This document shows positions 27,300 to 35,084 of a stretch of DNA of 38,063 nucleotides, piece by piece; the first letter of the stretch is position 1; every line of letters begins with the position of its first letter. The notes below the pieces were generated by a model. The model ran no database searches. It was given only the letters and a program-made list of their open reading frames with translations, and had not been told where the DNA came from. The position numbers and the translations under genes were made by a program. Source of the stretch: Polaromonas sp. (GTDB taxonomy: Bacteria > Pseudomonadota > Gammaproteobacteria > Burkholderiales > Burkholderiaceae_C); the NCBI RefSeq assembly GCF_029945925.1, contig NZ_JAQSDN010000030.1:1-38063 (forward strand). Direction: 5' to 3'.

Positions 27300-28214
27300 A
27301 TGGAAATTGCACTCGTCATCCTGGTGATTGCCGTCATTTTTATCGCGCGCAGCATCAAGGTCGTGCCCCAACAAAACTCGTGGGTGGTCGAGCGACTGGG
27401 CAAATACCACGCCAGCCTGACACCGGGTCTCAATTTCCTGATCCCCTTCATTGACCGCGTGGCCTACAAACACTCGCTCAAGGAAATCCCGCTCGACGTT
27501 CCCAGCCAAGTCTGCATCACGCGCGACAACACCCAGCTGCAGGTTGACGGCATCCTTTATTTCCAGGTCACCGACCCGATGCGCGCCAGCTACGGCTCAT
27601 CGAACTACATCGTGGCCGTCACCCAGCTGGCCCAGACCTCGCTGCGCAGCGTCATCGGCAAGCTCGAGCTCGACAAGACCTTCGAGGAACGCGACATCAT
27701 CAACGCCCAGGTCGTGGCCGCCATCGACGAGGCCGCGCTGAACTGGGGCGTAAAGGTGCTGCGTTATGAAATCAAGGACTTGACGCCGCCCAAGGAAATC
27801 CTGCTGGCCATGCAGTCACAGATCACCGCCGAGCGCGAAAAACGCGCACTGATCGCCGCCTCCGAAGGCCGCCGCCAGGAACAGATCAACATCGCCACCG
27901 GTGAACGCGAGGCCTTCATCGCACGCTCCGAAGGTGAAAAACTCGCCGCCATCAACAACGCGCAGGGTGAAGCGGCCGCGATCACGGCGGTGGCAGACGC
28001 CACCGCCCAGGCCATCGAACGTATTGCCGCCTCGATCCGTCAGCCCGGCGGTGAAATGGCCGTGCAGCTCAAGGTTGCCGAAAAGGCCGTGGAAGCCTAC
28101 TCCCGCGTTGCGGCCGACGCCAAAACCACGCTGATTGTTCCCAGCAACATGACCGAAGTCTCGACCCTGATCACCTCGGCCATGACCATGGTGCAGTCCA
28201 CCCGGGCCGCCTGA
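27300..28214 (+). CDS. qmcA: SPFH/stomatin-family protein (QmcA/paraslipin-like)
   Basis: A 304-residue SPFH-domain membrane protein, close in length and layout to E. coli QmcA (YbbK). A single N-terminal membrane helix (residues 2-18, EIALVILVIAVIFIARS) anchors it. The SPFH domain follows (VVPQQNSWVVERLGKYHASL; LKEIPLDVPSQVCITRDNTQ; RDIINAQVVAAIDEAALNWG), then the coiled-coil heptads rich in Ala/Glu (REKRALIAASEGRRQEQINI) and a C-terminal oligomerisation tail. The ATG at 27300 has an ACGGAG ribosome binding site. It sits behind nfeD and probably forms a membrane microdomain complex with it. The T-rich run before it (27268-27287) is a possible pause site. Confidence 0.93.
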   Translation: MEIALVILVIAVIFIARSIKVVPQQNSWVVERLGKYHASLTPGLNFLIPFIDRVAYKHSLKEIPLDVPSQVCITRDNTQLQVDGILYFQVTDPMRASYGSSNYIVAVTQLAQTSLRSVIGKLELDKTFEERDIINAQVVAAIDEAALNWGVKVLRYEIKDLTPPKEILLAMQSQITAEREKRALIAASEGRRQEQINIATGEREAFIARSEGEKLAAINNAQGEAAAITAVADATAQAIERIAASIRQPGGEMAVQLKVAEKAVEAYSRVAADAKTTLIVPSNMTEVSTLITSAMTMVQSTRAA

Positions 28215-28238
28215 CCAGCATCCGCAGAAGGCACACGC

Positions 28239-28613
28239 ATGAACGCCATGAACGTACTCGGTACGGAGCTGGTCCCCTGCTCCTACGACCCGTTGACCGG
28301 CTATTTCCGCGACGGCTGCTGCAACACCGACGAGTCCGACCTGGGCTCGCACCTAGTCTGCGTCAAGGTGACCAGCGACTTCCTGGCATTTTCAGCAGCC
28401 AAAGGCAACGACCTGGTGACCCCCCGGCCCGAGTACCGCTTTGCCGGGCTCAAGCCCGGCGACCGGTGGTGCCTGTGCGCCAACCGCTGGCGCGAGGCAC
28501 TGGAAGCCGGCTTTGCGCCGCCCGTGGTTCTGGAGTCCACCCACCTCAGGGCGCTGGAGTTCGTGACACGCGCGCAACTGGAAAAACACCGTTTTCGCAG
28601 CGCGCTTCACTGA
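28239..28613 (+). CDS. DUF2237 family protein
   Basis: A 124-residue protein of the conserved DUF2237 family, function unknown. Characteristic segments are NVLGTELVPCSYDPLTGYFR, DGCCNTDESDLGSHLVCVKV, TSDFLAFSAAKGNDLVTPRP, FAGLKPGDRWCLCANRWREA and PVVLESTHLRALEFV. Several conserved Cys residues (C14, two in DGCC, two in WCLCAN) suggest metal or redox chemistry, but this is inference. It starts 24 bases after the SPFH gene and ends 47 bases before tRNA-Ser. It may be co-transcribed with nfeD-qmcA. Confidence 0.9.
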   Translation: MNAMNVLGTELVPCSYDPLTGYFRDGCCNTDESDLGSHLVCVKVTSDFLAFSAAKGNDLVTPRPEYRFAGLKPGDRWCLCANRWREALEAGFAPPVVLESTHLRALEFVTRAQLEKHRFRSALH

Positions 28614-28642
28614 TCAGCGCCATCTTCCGTGCCGCGCACTGC

Positions 28643-28648
28643 TACAAT
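28643..28648 (+). promoter_or_regulatory. -10 box of the tRNA-Ser promoter
   Basis: TACAAT lies 13 bases upstream of the mature tRNA 5' end. A clear -35 hexamer is not visible at 17 bases. Confidence 0.5.
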
Positions 28649-28660
28649 GCAAGGCTTCGC

Positions 28661-28750
28661 GGAAAGGTGGATGAGCGGTTTAAGTCACACGCCTGGAAAG
28701 CGTGCGTGGGGTTATACCCACCGCGGGTTCGAATCCCGCCCTTTCCGCCA
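28661..28750 (+). tRNA. tRNA-Ser (anticodon GGA), CCA encoded
   Basis: A class II tRNA of 90 nt including CCA. The acceptor stem is GGAAAGG paired with CCTTTCC; the D arm is TGGATGAGCGGTTTAAGTC; the anticodon arm loop CTGGAAA gives anticodon GGA (reads UCC/UCU). A long variable arm (GTGGG...CCCAC) marks it as serine. The T arm GCGGGTTCGAATCCCGC is perfect. It is followed by G73 and an encoded CCA. A TACAAT box lies just upstream and a terminator downstream. Confidence 0.97.
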
Positions 28751-28760
28751 AAAGTACAGT

Positions 28761-28783
28761 TGCCGTGAGTTTTCCACACGGCA
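28761..28783 (+). other. Hairpin behind tRNA-Ser
   Basis: TGCCGTG (28761-28767) pairs with CACGGCA (28777-28783). It lies between the tRNA 3' end and the true terminator and may be a trailer structure removed during tRNA processing. Confidence 0.45.
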
Positions 28784-28796
28784 GTGAAAACTCCTG

Positions 28797-28822
28797 AAAG
28801 CCCAGCTTGTCTGGGCTTTTTT
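28797..28822 (+). terminator. Intrinsic terminator of tRNA-Ser
   Basis: The stem AAAGCCCAG / CTGGGCTTT with a 5-base loop is followed by a T-run (to 28822). It is a textbook rho-independent terminator for the tRNA transcript. Confidence 0.9.
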
Positions 28823-28940
28823 GTGTCCGCCATTGGGAGGCAGGCCTTACCGCCTCAGCGCAACAACACCTCCTGGCGACGAACGGTGGTGATCCGTCAA
28901 CGCGAGCGATTTCCCGCGCGCCCCTTGAACCTTGAAGAGC

Positions 28941-28971
28941 AAAAAAAAGCCACCTCGCGGTGGCTTTTTTT
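28941..28971. terminator. Bidirectional terminator downstream of the LivK-like gene
   Basis: AAAAAAAAGCCACC-TCGC-GGTGGCTTTTTTT: a 6-bp GC stem flanked by A8 and T7, so it can terminate in both directions. It lies 17 bases beyond the stop of the minus-strand LivK-like gene. Confidence 0.9.
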
Positions 28972-28987
28972 CTGAGGGCCGGAGAAC

Positions 28988-30181
28988 TTATTCCAGGGCC
29001 GTTTTCTTGCCGTCCTTGTAGGTGTACAAGGTGATGGACGGGTTTTTCAGTTCGCCGCTAGGCAGGAACTCGATGGTGGTGGTCACGCCCTTGAGGCTGG
29101 TTTTGATCAGCTCTGGGATGTAGACCTTGGGATCGCTCGAGTTGGCGCGTTTCATCGCGTCGACCAGCACGAAGGTCGCGTCATAGGTGTACGGGCTGTA
29201 GACCTGGAACTGGTTCGGGTACTTCTCGTCGTAGCGTTTCTTCCACTCGACGCCGCCAGGCATCTTGGCCAGCGATGCGCCGCCCTCGGCACAAATCACG
29301 TTGTCGAGGGTCTTGGCGCCGGCAGCAAGCTTGGCAATCTCGGAGGTGCAGATGCCATCACCACCGAAGTACTTGACCTTGCTCATGCCCAGCTGTTCCA
29401 TCTGACGCAGCATCGGGCCGGCTTGCGGGTCCATGCCGCCGTAGAACACGGCGTCAGGGCTCTTGGCCTTGATGGCGGTCAGGATGGCCATGAAGTCAGT
29501 GGCCTTGTCGGTGGTGAACTGCTCGTCAACCACGGTCATGCCTTTTTCCTTGGCCGTCTTCTTGAAGATGTCGGCAACACCCTGTCCGTAAGCGGAACGG
29601 TCGTCGATGACGGCCACTTTCTTCAGCTTGAGCGTGTCGGCAGCGTAAAACGCCAAGCCGGCACCCAGGGCCAGATCGTTGGCAATGATGCGGTAGGTGG
29701 TGTTGTAGCCTGGCTTGGTCAGGTCAGGGTTGGTGGCGGCACCAGTGACGTGGGGAATGCCGCAGTCGTTGTAGACCTTGGAAGCAGGAATGGTCGTGCC
29801 CGAGTTGAGGTGACCGACCACGCCGGCGACTTTGGAGTCGCACAGTTTTTGTGCGGCAGCCGTGCCCTGTTTCGGATCAGCAGCATCATCTTCAGCAACG
29901 ATTTCGAAGGTGGCCTTCTTGCCGCCGATCATGACGCCCTGTTTGTTCAGGTCTTCAATGGCCATGCGGACGCCATTTTCATTGTCTTTGCCGTAATGGG
30001 CCTGCGCGCCGGAAGTCGGGGCGACGTGGCCAATCTTGACAACGAGCGTATCACCGGCGGGTGCGGGAGCCGCAACGACCGGGGCAGCAGGTGCAGTGGC
30101 GGCCGGCGCAGCTTCTTCTTTTTTGCCGCAGGCAACAACCAACATGGCGGCCAAAGCGACCGCAGTCCATTTCATTTGCAT
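28988..30181 (-). CDS. Branched-chain amino acid-type ABC substrate-binding lipoprotein (LivK-like)
   Basis: A 397-residue periplasmic-binding-protein-I family protein (Peripla_BP_6), like LivK/LivJ but anchored as a lipoprotein: MQMKWTAVALAAMLVVAC has a lipobox with Cys18, followed by an Ala/Pro-rich linker and then VVKIGHVAPTSGAQAHYGKD. Further motifs are GVVGHLNSGTTIPASKVYND, TGAATNPDLTKPGYNTTYRI and AVIDDRSAYGQGVADIFKKT. No liv permease or ATPase genes are adjacent, so it is an orphan that must share a transporter encoded elsewhere. The ribosome binding site GGAG is clear; ATG 30181 or 30175 could be used. It probably binds leucine/isoleucine/valine or a related amino acid; the ligand is uncertain. 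Confidence 0.92.
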   Translation of the reverse strand: MQMKWTAVALAAMLVVACGKKEEAAPAATAPAAPVVAAPAPAGDTLVVKIGHVAPTSGAQAHYGKDNENGVRMAIEDLNKQGVMIGGKKATFEIVAEDDAADPKQGTAAAQKLCDSKVAGVVGHLNSGTTIPASKVYNDCGIPHVTGAATNPDLTKPGYNTTYRIIANDLALGAGLAFYAADTLKLKKVAVIDDRSAYGQGVADIFKKTAKEKGMTVVDEQFTTDKATDFMAILTAIKAKSPDAVFYGGMDPQAGPMLRQMEQLGMSKVKYFGGDGICTSEIAKLAAGAKTLDNVICAEGGASLAKMPGGVEWKKRYDEKYPNQFQVYSPYTYDATFVLVDAMKRANSSDPKVYIPELIKTSLKGVTTTIEFLPSGELKNPSITLYTYKDGKKTALE

Positions 30182-30214
30182 AAATACACTCCAATTAGGA
30201 AATTACCGTTAATG

Positions 30215-30240
30215 GTTGAGAACTGATTTTTCTACTCAAC
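30215..30240. promoter_or_regulatory. Inverted repeat in the LivK-like gene leader
   Basis: GTTGAG (30215-30220) mirrors CTCAAC (30235-30240), 34-59 bases upstream of the LivK-like gene. It could be an operator or an RNA hairpin in the 5' leader. Confidence 0.3.
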
Positions 30241-30497
30241 AGCCACGAACATAACGCAATTTCCGCGCCCGCACCATAGCAAGCAGCCCTAGTGTTGCGC
30301 TGCGGAGGTGGAGCAAGAAATGAAATTGATCTGGTATTAGCAAATCTAATAAAGCGTCAGAGGCAGGCCTGCCATGGGCAGTAGCCCTGGCCCCGCGGCA
30401 TGATCATATGAATCGTCAAAAGTACCAGCCGCCTCAGGTATTTTTAACGCCCTCGAACAAGCCACCCTGCATGAACCGGAAAGCCGGCGCAGCCGTT
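30241..30497. other. Intergenic region between the LivK-like and holC-associated genes
   Basis: I see no gene here. It is lower in GC than its neighbours and holds the palindrome ATTAG-CAAAT-CTAAT (30336-30350). That is a T-N11-A-like pattern of the kind LysR-type regulators bind, but no such regulator is adjacent. It must contain the LivK-like promoter, which I could not place confidently. Confidence 0.4.
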
Positions 30498-30812
30498 TCA
30501 GGGCTTGTCCTGCAGCTGGCTGGCCAGTTCCTGCTCAAACGCCTGGTTGACCGACTGCCGCACCACGATCTCGATTTCGTCCCTGAGGCTGGGCGCCAGC
30601 GCCTGGGTGTGCTCCAGCACCAGACGGCCCACGGTCTCGCGCAGCAGCCGGTCCAGCGTCAAATCGACGCGCTGCATCACGCGATGCACCATCTGCTCCT
30701 GAAAGTGCTGCATGTCCATCGCCGCGGGGGCGCGCCGGCCCCCGGGCGCGGTGGCCTGGGGTTGCACAACTTCCGTCAGCGTGGGCACAAAGCGGGGTGG
30801 CGGGCGGTTCAT
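30498..30812 (-). CDS. Small conserved protein coupled to holC (DUF2486-like)
   Basis: A 104-residue soluble protein, possibly DUF2486-like. It has an N-terminal PTLTEVV motif after a Pro/Arg-rich start, an Ala/Gly/Arg-rich linker, then one long amphipathic helical region (FQEQMVHRVMQRVDLTLDRL, LRDEIEIVVRQSVNQAFEQE). That helical part looks like a coiled coil. The gene starts at an ATGA overlap with the holC stop, so it is translationally coupled to pepA-holC. In some Burkholderiales I recall a DUF2486 protein in the pepA-holC neighbourhood, with valS beyond; valS is absent here. Function unknown. Confidence 0.7.
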   Translation of the reverse strand: MNRPPPRFVPTLTEVVQPQATAPGGRRAPAAMDMQHFQEQMVHRVMQRVDLTLDRLLRETVGRLVLEHTQALAPSLRDEIEIVVRQSVNQAFEQELASQLQDKP

Positions 30813-31243
30813 GAGGCGCCCGCGCTGGCCAGGTCGTGCCGCCTCATGGCATAACCGCGGTCGGCGTAATGCTTCCAGCGGCTGCGGGCGGCCGCGCGGT
30901 CGTCATCGGCGAGGGTGACGAGTTCGATGAACCGCTCGAAACGCTCAAACCCGACCGGCACGTGGTGCCCGAGGTTGACCAGCACCTCATGGTGGGGACA
31001 GCCCTCCAGAGAACCGGCCAGCAGCACCGGCGTGGCAGACACGGTGGACGGGACCGCGCTCAAGTGACAATGCGGCACGAATTCCAGCGGGGAGAAGGTC
31101 CACAACAACTGGTCCAGCCGGGCCAGCATGTCCGGCTCAGCCGTCACCACGACGCGCGCGCCGCTGCCCCAAGCCTTGCGCAGCAGTCGGCAGCTGTAGG
31201 CCAGCTTGTCCGGCACGTTGAAATGAAAAGCAACTTCGGTCAT
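30809..31243 (-). CDS. holC: DNA polymerase III chi subunit (HolC)
   Basis: HolC (chi) links the clamp loader to single-strand binding protein SSB during replication. The 144-residue protein begins MTEVAFHFNVPDKLAYSCRL, and has LLRKAWGSGARVVVTAEPDM, LDQLLWTFSPLEFVPHCHLS, LVNLGHHVPVGFERFERFIE and ADDDRAAARSRWKHYADRGY, all typical of the family. The start is an ATGA overlap with the pepA stop (31240-31243), which rules out longer starts. pepA-holC linkage is common in proteobacteria. Confidence 0.95.
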   Translation of the reverse strand: MTEVAFHFNVPDKLAYSCRLLRKAWGSGARVVVTAEPDMLARLDQLLWTFSPLEFVPHCHLSAVPSTVSATPVLLAGSLEGCPHHEVLVNLGHHVPVGFERFERFIELVTLADDDRAAARSRWKHYADRGYAMRRHDLASAGAS

Positions 31244-32742
31244 GCGCGTGACCGGGCTCCCGCCTTGGGGGTCCGGGTTTTGGCTGGCGCTCTGGCCGGC
31301 TGAACCTGGCTCAGCAAAAAATCGACCAGCAGGGGCACGGGCCGGCCGGTCGCGCCTTTGGCGGCCCCGCTTTTCCAGGCCGTGCCGGCAATGTCCAGGT
31401 GCGCCCAGGGGAACTTGCCGGCAAAGCGCTGCAGAAACTTGGCCGCGGTGATGGCGCCACCGGCACGTCCGGCAACGTTGGCCACGTCCGCAAAATGGGT
31501 TTTCAGGCCCTCGGCGTATTCGTCGTCCAGCGGCATGCGCCAGCACAGATCGAGCGAGCTGTCGCCGGCCGCGCCCAACGCCTGGGCCAGCGCGTCGTCA
31601 CTGGAGAACATGCCGCTGCGCACGCCGCCCAGCGCAATCACGCAGGCGCCGGTCAGGGTGGCAATGTCCACCACGGCGCGCGGCTTCAGGCGTTCGGCGT
31701 ACGTCAACGCATCACACAACACCAGCCGGCCTTCGGCGTCGGTGTTGAGGATCTCGATGGTCTGCCCGCTCATGCTGGTTACCACATCGCCGGGCTTGAT
31801 GGCACGGCCGTCGGGCATGTTTTCGCAGGCGGGAATCAGGCCCACCACATTGAGCGCGGGCTGCAACTCGGCCAGCGCGCGGAAGGTACCGAGCACGCTG
31901 GCTGCGCCGCCCATGTCGTATTTCATCTCGTCCATCTCGGCGGCAGGCTTGATGGAAATGCCGCCGGTGTCGAACGTGATGCCCTTGCCGATCAGCACCA
32001 CCGGCGCCTCGGTTTTGGCGCCACCGTCATAACGTAGCACGATGAAACGCAGAGGCTCTTCCGAGCCCTGGGCGACGGCCATGAACGAGCCCATGCCGAG
32101 TTTGGCGACCTCTTTGGGGCCCAGCACCTCCACCTTGATCCCGGGCAGTTTCCCGAGGTCCCTGGCGGCTTGGGCGAGCATCGTCGGCGTCGCGTGGTTG
32201 GCCGGCCGGTTGGCCCACTCCTTGGCGAATGCGAGGCCACTGGCCAGCCCGACGCCCTTGTCAAATCCGGCACGACTGGCCGCCAGCGAAGAGACGGCCA
32301 CCAGCACCTGCCTGAGTTTTTGTTCGGCCGGCTTCGATTTGGTGGTGCTGTAAAGGTAGGCAGCATCGGCGCAGGCCAGCACGGCGGCGCGCGCGGTCTC
32401 CTGGCCGGCCTGCGGCAGTGCGCAGAGGCTGAGAAGCACGCGCCGCGCATTGGTGTTTTTCAGGGCGACCATCGCTGCATGCACCGCCGTCCGGATACTT
32501 TTGGCGCTGCCGTCGCCGGCTCCTGCCAGCAGCACCCGCGTGGCAGCCACTCCCTCGGGCCGGTAGGCGCTGAGCAGCTTGCCGGCCTTGTTTTCAAAGT
32601 CACCCGCCTTCAGGGCCAGCGTCACCATTTTCGACACCGCGTCGGTTCCGGCGTTCATCTCGCCGGCCACCAGGACAATCAGGGCATCACATTTTTCGGC
32701 GCAAATTCGGGCGGGGGTCAGGGTTTTGAGTTCAAAGTCCAT
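31240..32742 (-). CDS. pepA: Leucyl aminopeptidase (cytosol aminopeptidase, M17)
   Basis: PepA is a hexameric two-metal aminopeptidase; in E. coli it also binds DNA (XerCD recombination and carAB control). The 500-residue protein has an N-terminal macro-like domain and a catalytic domain with VLIGKGITFDTGGISIKPAA, the metal site MKYDMGGAASVLG, and the family signature NTDAEGRLVL. ACENMPDGRAIKPGDVVTSM and GRAGGAITAAKFLQRFAGKF are also conserved. The last ~20 residues (APAKTRTPKAGARSRA) are a basic Pro/Ala tail beyond the usual end, perhaps lineage-specific. It is the first gene of pepA-holC-DUF2486-like and divergent from lptF (61-bp gap). Confidence 0.97.
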   Translation of the reverse strand: MDFELKTLTPARICAEKCDALIVLVAGEMNAGTDAVSKMVTLALKAGDFENKAGKLLSAYRPEGVAATRVLLAGAGDGSAKSIRTAVHAAMVALKNTNARRVLLSLCALPQAGQETARAAVLACADAAYLYSTTKSKPAEQKLRQVLVAVSSLAASRAGFDKGVGLASGLAFAKEWANRPANHATPTMLAQAARDLGKLPGIKVEVLGPKEVAKLGMGSFMAVAQGSEEPLRFIVLRYDGGAKTEAPVVLIGKGITFDTGGISIKPAAEMDEMKYDMGGAASVLGTFRALAELQPALNVVGLIPACENMPDGRAIKPGDVVTSMSGQTIEILNTDAEGRLVLCDALTYAERLKPRAVVDIATLTGACVIALGGVRSGMFSSDDALAQALGAAGDSSLDLCWRMPLDDEYAEGLKTHFADVANVAGRAGGAITAAKFLQRFAGKFPWAHLDIAGTAWKSGAAKGATGRPVPLLVDFLLSQVQPARAPAKTRTPKAGARSRA

Positions 32743-32803
32743 AATCGGGGGTTAGGCGTCGCAAGCGCAGTGGTCGGTTGTTGTTAAGGGCAAGTTTCAG
32801 TCA

Positions 32804-33931
32804 ATGTTATTCCAATCCTCGATCCGCAAAGAGCTGGCACGCAGTTTTGGGGCCACCCTTGTGGTTTTGATGACCATTGTGATCACCATCATCCTGATCC
32901 GCACGCTCGGGCAGGCCTCGCGCGGCAGCGTCAACCCGCAGGACGTGATGCTGGTCATGGGTTACTCGGCCCTGGGCCGCATGCCGATCATCCTGACACT
33001 GTCCCTGTTTGTGGCCATGGTCAGCACCCTCTCACGCATGTACCGCGACAGCGAGATGGTCGTCTGGTTTGTCAGCGGCCGCGGGCTCGGCTTTTTTCTC
33101 GTGCCGCTGTTCCGCTTCGCCTGGCCGGTGCTGCTGGTGATCACGCTGATGTCGGTATTTGTCTGGCCCTGGTCCAACCAGCAGACTCAGGAGGTGCGGG
33201 ACCGGTACGAGCAGCGCGGCGACCTGGAACGGGTCTCGCCCGGCCAGTTCCAGGAGTCGTCCAGCGGCAACCGGGTCTTTTTCATCGACCGCGATACCAG
33301 CCAGGAGAAAGTCAGCAACAACGTCTTCATCGCCTCGACCGAAAAGGGCAAGAATTCGGTGACCACCGCCAGTTCCGGCCGCATCGAAACGGTAGGCAAG
33401 GACCAGATGCTGCTGCTCGACAACGGCCAGCGGCTTGAAAGCGAGATCGGCAAGTCGGCCCTGAAGATCACCGAGTTTGCGGAATACGGCAGCAAGGCCG
33501 GCGACAGCCCGCTGATCAACGGGGCCAACATCCCCGAAAAATCCAAGTCCACCCGCGAACTGCTGAAATCGCCCACGCGGACCAACCAGGGTGAACTGGC
33601 CTGGCGCCTGGGCATGGCGCTGGCCGCCATCAATTTTGTCGTGATTGCGCTGGCGCTGGCCAGCGTCAACCCGCGCGCCGGGCGCAGTGGCAACCTGATT
33701 TTTGTGCTGTTCACCTTTGTCGTTTATCACAACCTGCTGAACCTGGGCCAAAGCTGGATCAGCGTGGGCGCGGCCAATTTCGCCGGCTTTGTGCTGGCCC
33801 TGCACGGGGGGGCGCTGCTGCTGGCGCTGGGCTGGTTGTCCAAGCGCCACCTGAACTGGACCTTCAAGGGCGCCATGAGCCGGCAGCGCAAGCGGCAGGC
33901 CAGCCGGCAGACGGGCAAGGTGGCCGCATGA
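32804..33931 (+). CDS. lptF: LPS export permease LptF
   Basis: LptF pairs with LptG and the LptB ATPase to extract lipopolysaccharide from the inner membrane. The 375-residue protein begins MLFQSSIRKELARSFGATLV and has six membrane helices around a central periplasmic beta-jellyroll domain (about residues 135-260, with SSGNRVFFIDRDTSQEKVSN and GQRLESEIGKSALKITEF). The C-terminal helices include LAWRLGMALAAINFVVIALA, then a cytoplasmic basic tail (SRQRKRQASRQTGKVAA). Its stop overlaps lptG by ATGA (33928-33931). It is divergent from pepA. Confidence 0.95.
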   Translation: MLFQSSIRKELARSFGATLVVLMTIVITIILIRTLGQASRGSVNPQDVMLVMGYSALGRMPIILTLSLFVAMVSTLSRMYRDSEMVVWFVSGRGLGFFLVPLFRFAWPVLLVITLMSVFVWPWSNQQTQEVRDRYEQRGDLERVSPGQFQESSSGNRVFFIDRDTSQEKVSNNVFIASTEKGKNSVTTASSGRIETVGKDQMLLLDNGQRLESEIGKSALKITEFAEYGSKAGDSPLINGANIPEKSKSTRELLKSPTRTNQGELAWRLGMALAAINFVVIALALASVNPRAGRSGNLIFVLFTFVVYHNLLNLGQSWISVGAANFAGFVLALHGGALLLALGWLSKRHLNWTFKGAMSRQRKRQASRQTGKVAA

Positions 33932-35082
33932 AGACCATACGCCGCCTGATTTACGGCGAGGTGCTGGCCTCCATTGCTTTCGTGGCCGTCGGATTTCTGG
34001 CGCTGTTTTTCTTTTTCGACCTGGTCGATGAGCTGCAGTACCTGGGCAAAAATGCGGCCGGCGCCGTCAGTTCCGACGCCAACACCTACCAGATCAAGCA
34101 TGCGCTGCTGTATGTGGCGTTGCTGATCCCCAGCCACCTGTACGAGCTGGTGCCCATCTCGGTGCTGATCGGCACCATTTTCGTGATGGCCCGGCTGGCG
34201 CAGAGTTCGGAATACACCATCTTGCGCACCAGCGGCCTGGAACCCTGGCGCGCGCTGCGCCTGCTGCTGACCCTGGGGGCGATTTTCGTCGTGATCTGTT
34301 TCGCCATTGGCGACTACGTGGCGCCGGCCGCCGACCGTGCCGCCCAGTTGCTCAAGGCGCGTTACCAGGGCCGCATCACCATCGGCCAGACCGGGGCGTG
34401 GCTCAAGGAAAAACAGGCCTACAACAGCTACGTGGTCAACGTCGGCGCCCTGTCCGCCGACAACGAAATGCAGGCTGTGCGGGTTTTCGAGTTCGACAAC
34501 AAGGGACTGCTGGTGTCCATCACGCAATCGGCCATCGCCCGGTTTGCGGCGGACGACTCCTGGCAGCTCGAGAACGGTACCCGGACCGAATTCACCGTGC
34601 AGCCGGGACAGGCCTCGACAACCGGCGCCGGGCGTGAAACGGCCAAAATAAGCATCAACAAGATCGCCCAGTTCCGATGGCCCACCGGGATCAGCGCGGA
34701 GATGGTCTCGGTCGCCGTGCTCAAGCCCGAACGCATGAGCACGATTGACCTGTTCGCCTACATACGCCACCTCAACGCCAATGGCCAGACCGCCCAGCGT
34801 TACGAAATCGAGTTCTGGAAAAAGGTGTTTTACCCGCTGAGCTGCCTGGTGATGGTGGTGCTGGCCCTGCCCTTCGCCTACCTGCACTTTCGCAGCGGCG
34901 GCATCGCCGGATATGTGTTCGGCGGCGTGATGATCGGCATCAGCTTTTTCCTGCTCAACAACGTGTTCGGCTACATCGGCAACCTGCAGAACTGGCAGCC
35001 CTGGCTGGCGGCTGCTGCGCCCGGCCTGCTCTACACCGCCATTTCGCTGGGCGCTTTCGGCTGGCTGGTATTGAGGCGCTAA
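33928..35082 (+). CDS. lptG: LPS export permease LptG
   Basis: LptG is the second membrane subunit of the LptB2FG LPS exporter. The 384-residue protein begins MKTIRRLIYGEVLASIAFVA and keeps the family layout: helices 1-3 (including PSHLYELVPISVLIGTIFVM and SSEYTILRTSGLEPWRALRL, the coupling helix region), a periplasmic domain (about 140-270, with KQAYNSYVVNVGALSADNEM), and helices 4-6 (SCLVMVVLALPFAYLHFRSG, GVMIGISFFLLNNVFGYIGN). It is translationally coupled to lptF and followed after 2 bases by the cbiX-like gene. Confidence 0.96.
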   Translation: MKTIRRLIYGEVLASIAFVAVGFLALFFFFDLVDELQYLGKNAAGAVSSDANTYQIKHALLYVALLIPSHLYELVPISVLIGTIFVMARLAQSSEYTILRTSGLEPWRALRLLLTLGAIFVVICFAIGDYVAPAADRAAQLLKARYQGRITIGQTGAWLKEKQAYNSYVVNVGALSADNEMQAVRVFEFDNKGLLVSITQSAIARFAADDSWQLENGTRTEFTVQPGQASTTGAGRETAKISINKIAQFRWPTGISAEMVSVAVLKPERMSTIDLFAYIRHLNANGQTAQRYEIEFWKKVFYPLSCLVMVVLALPFAYLHFRSGGIAGYVFGGVMIGISFFLLNNVFGYIGNLQNWQPWLAAAAPGLLYTAISLGAFGWLVLRR

Positions 35083-35084
35083 AA

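Noticed and set aside
28642..28833. A 63-codon minus-strand frame reading GGIRTRGGYNPTHAF
   Set aside because: It is the antisense translation of tRNA-Ser, a familiar false gene.
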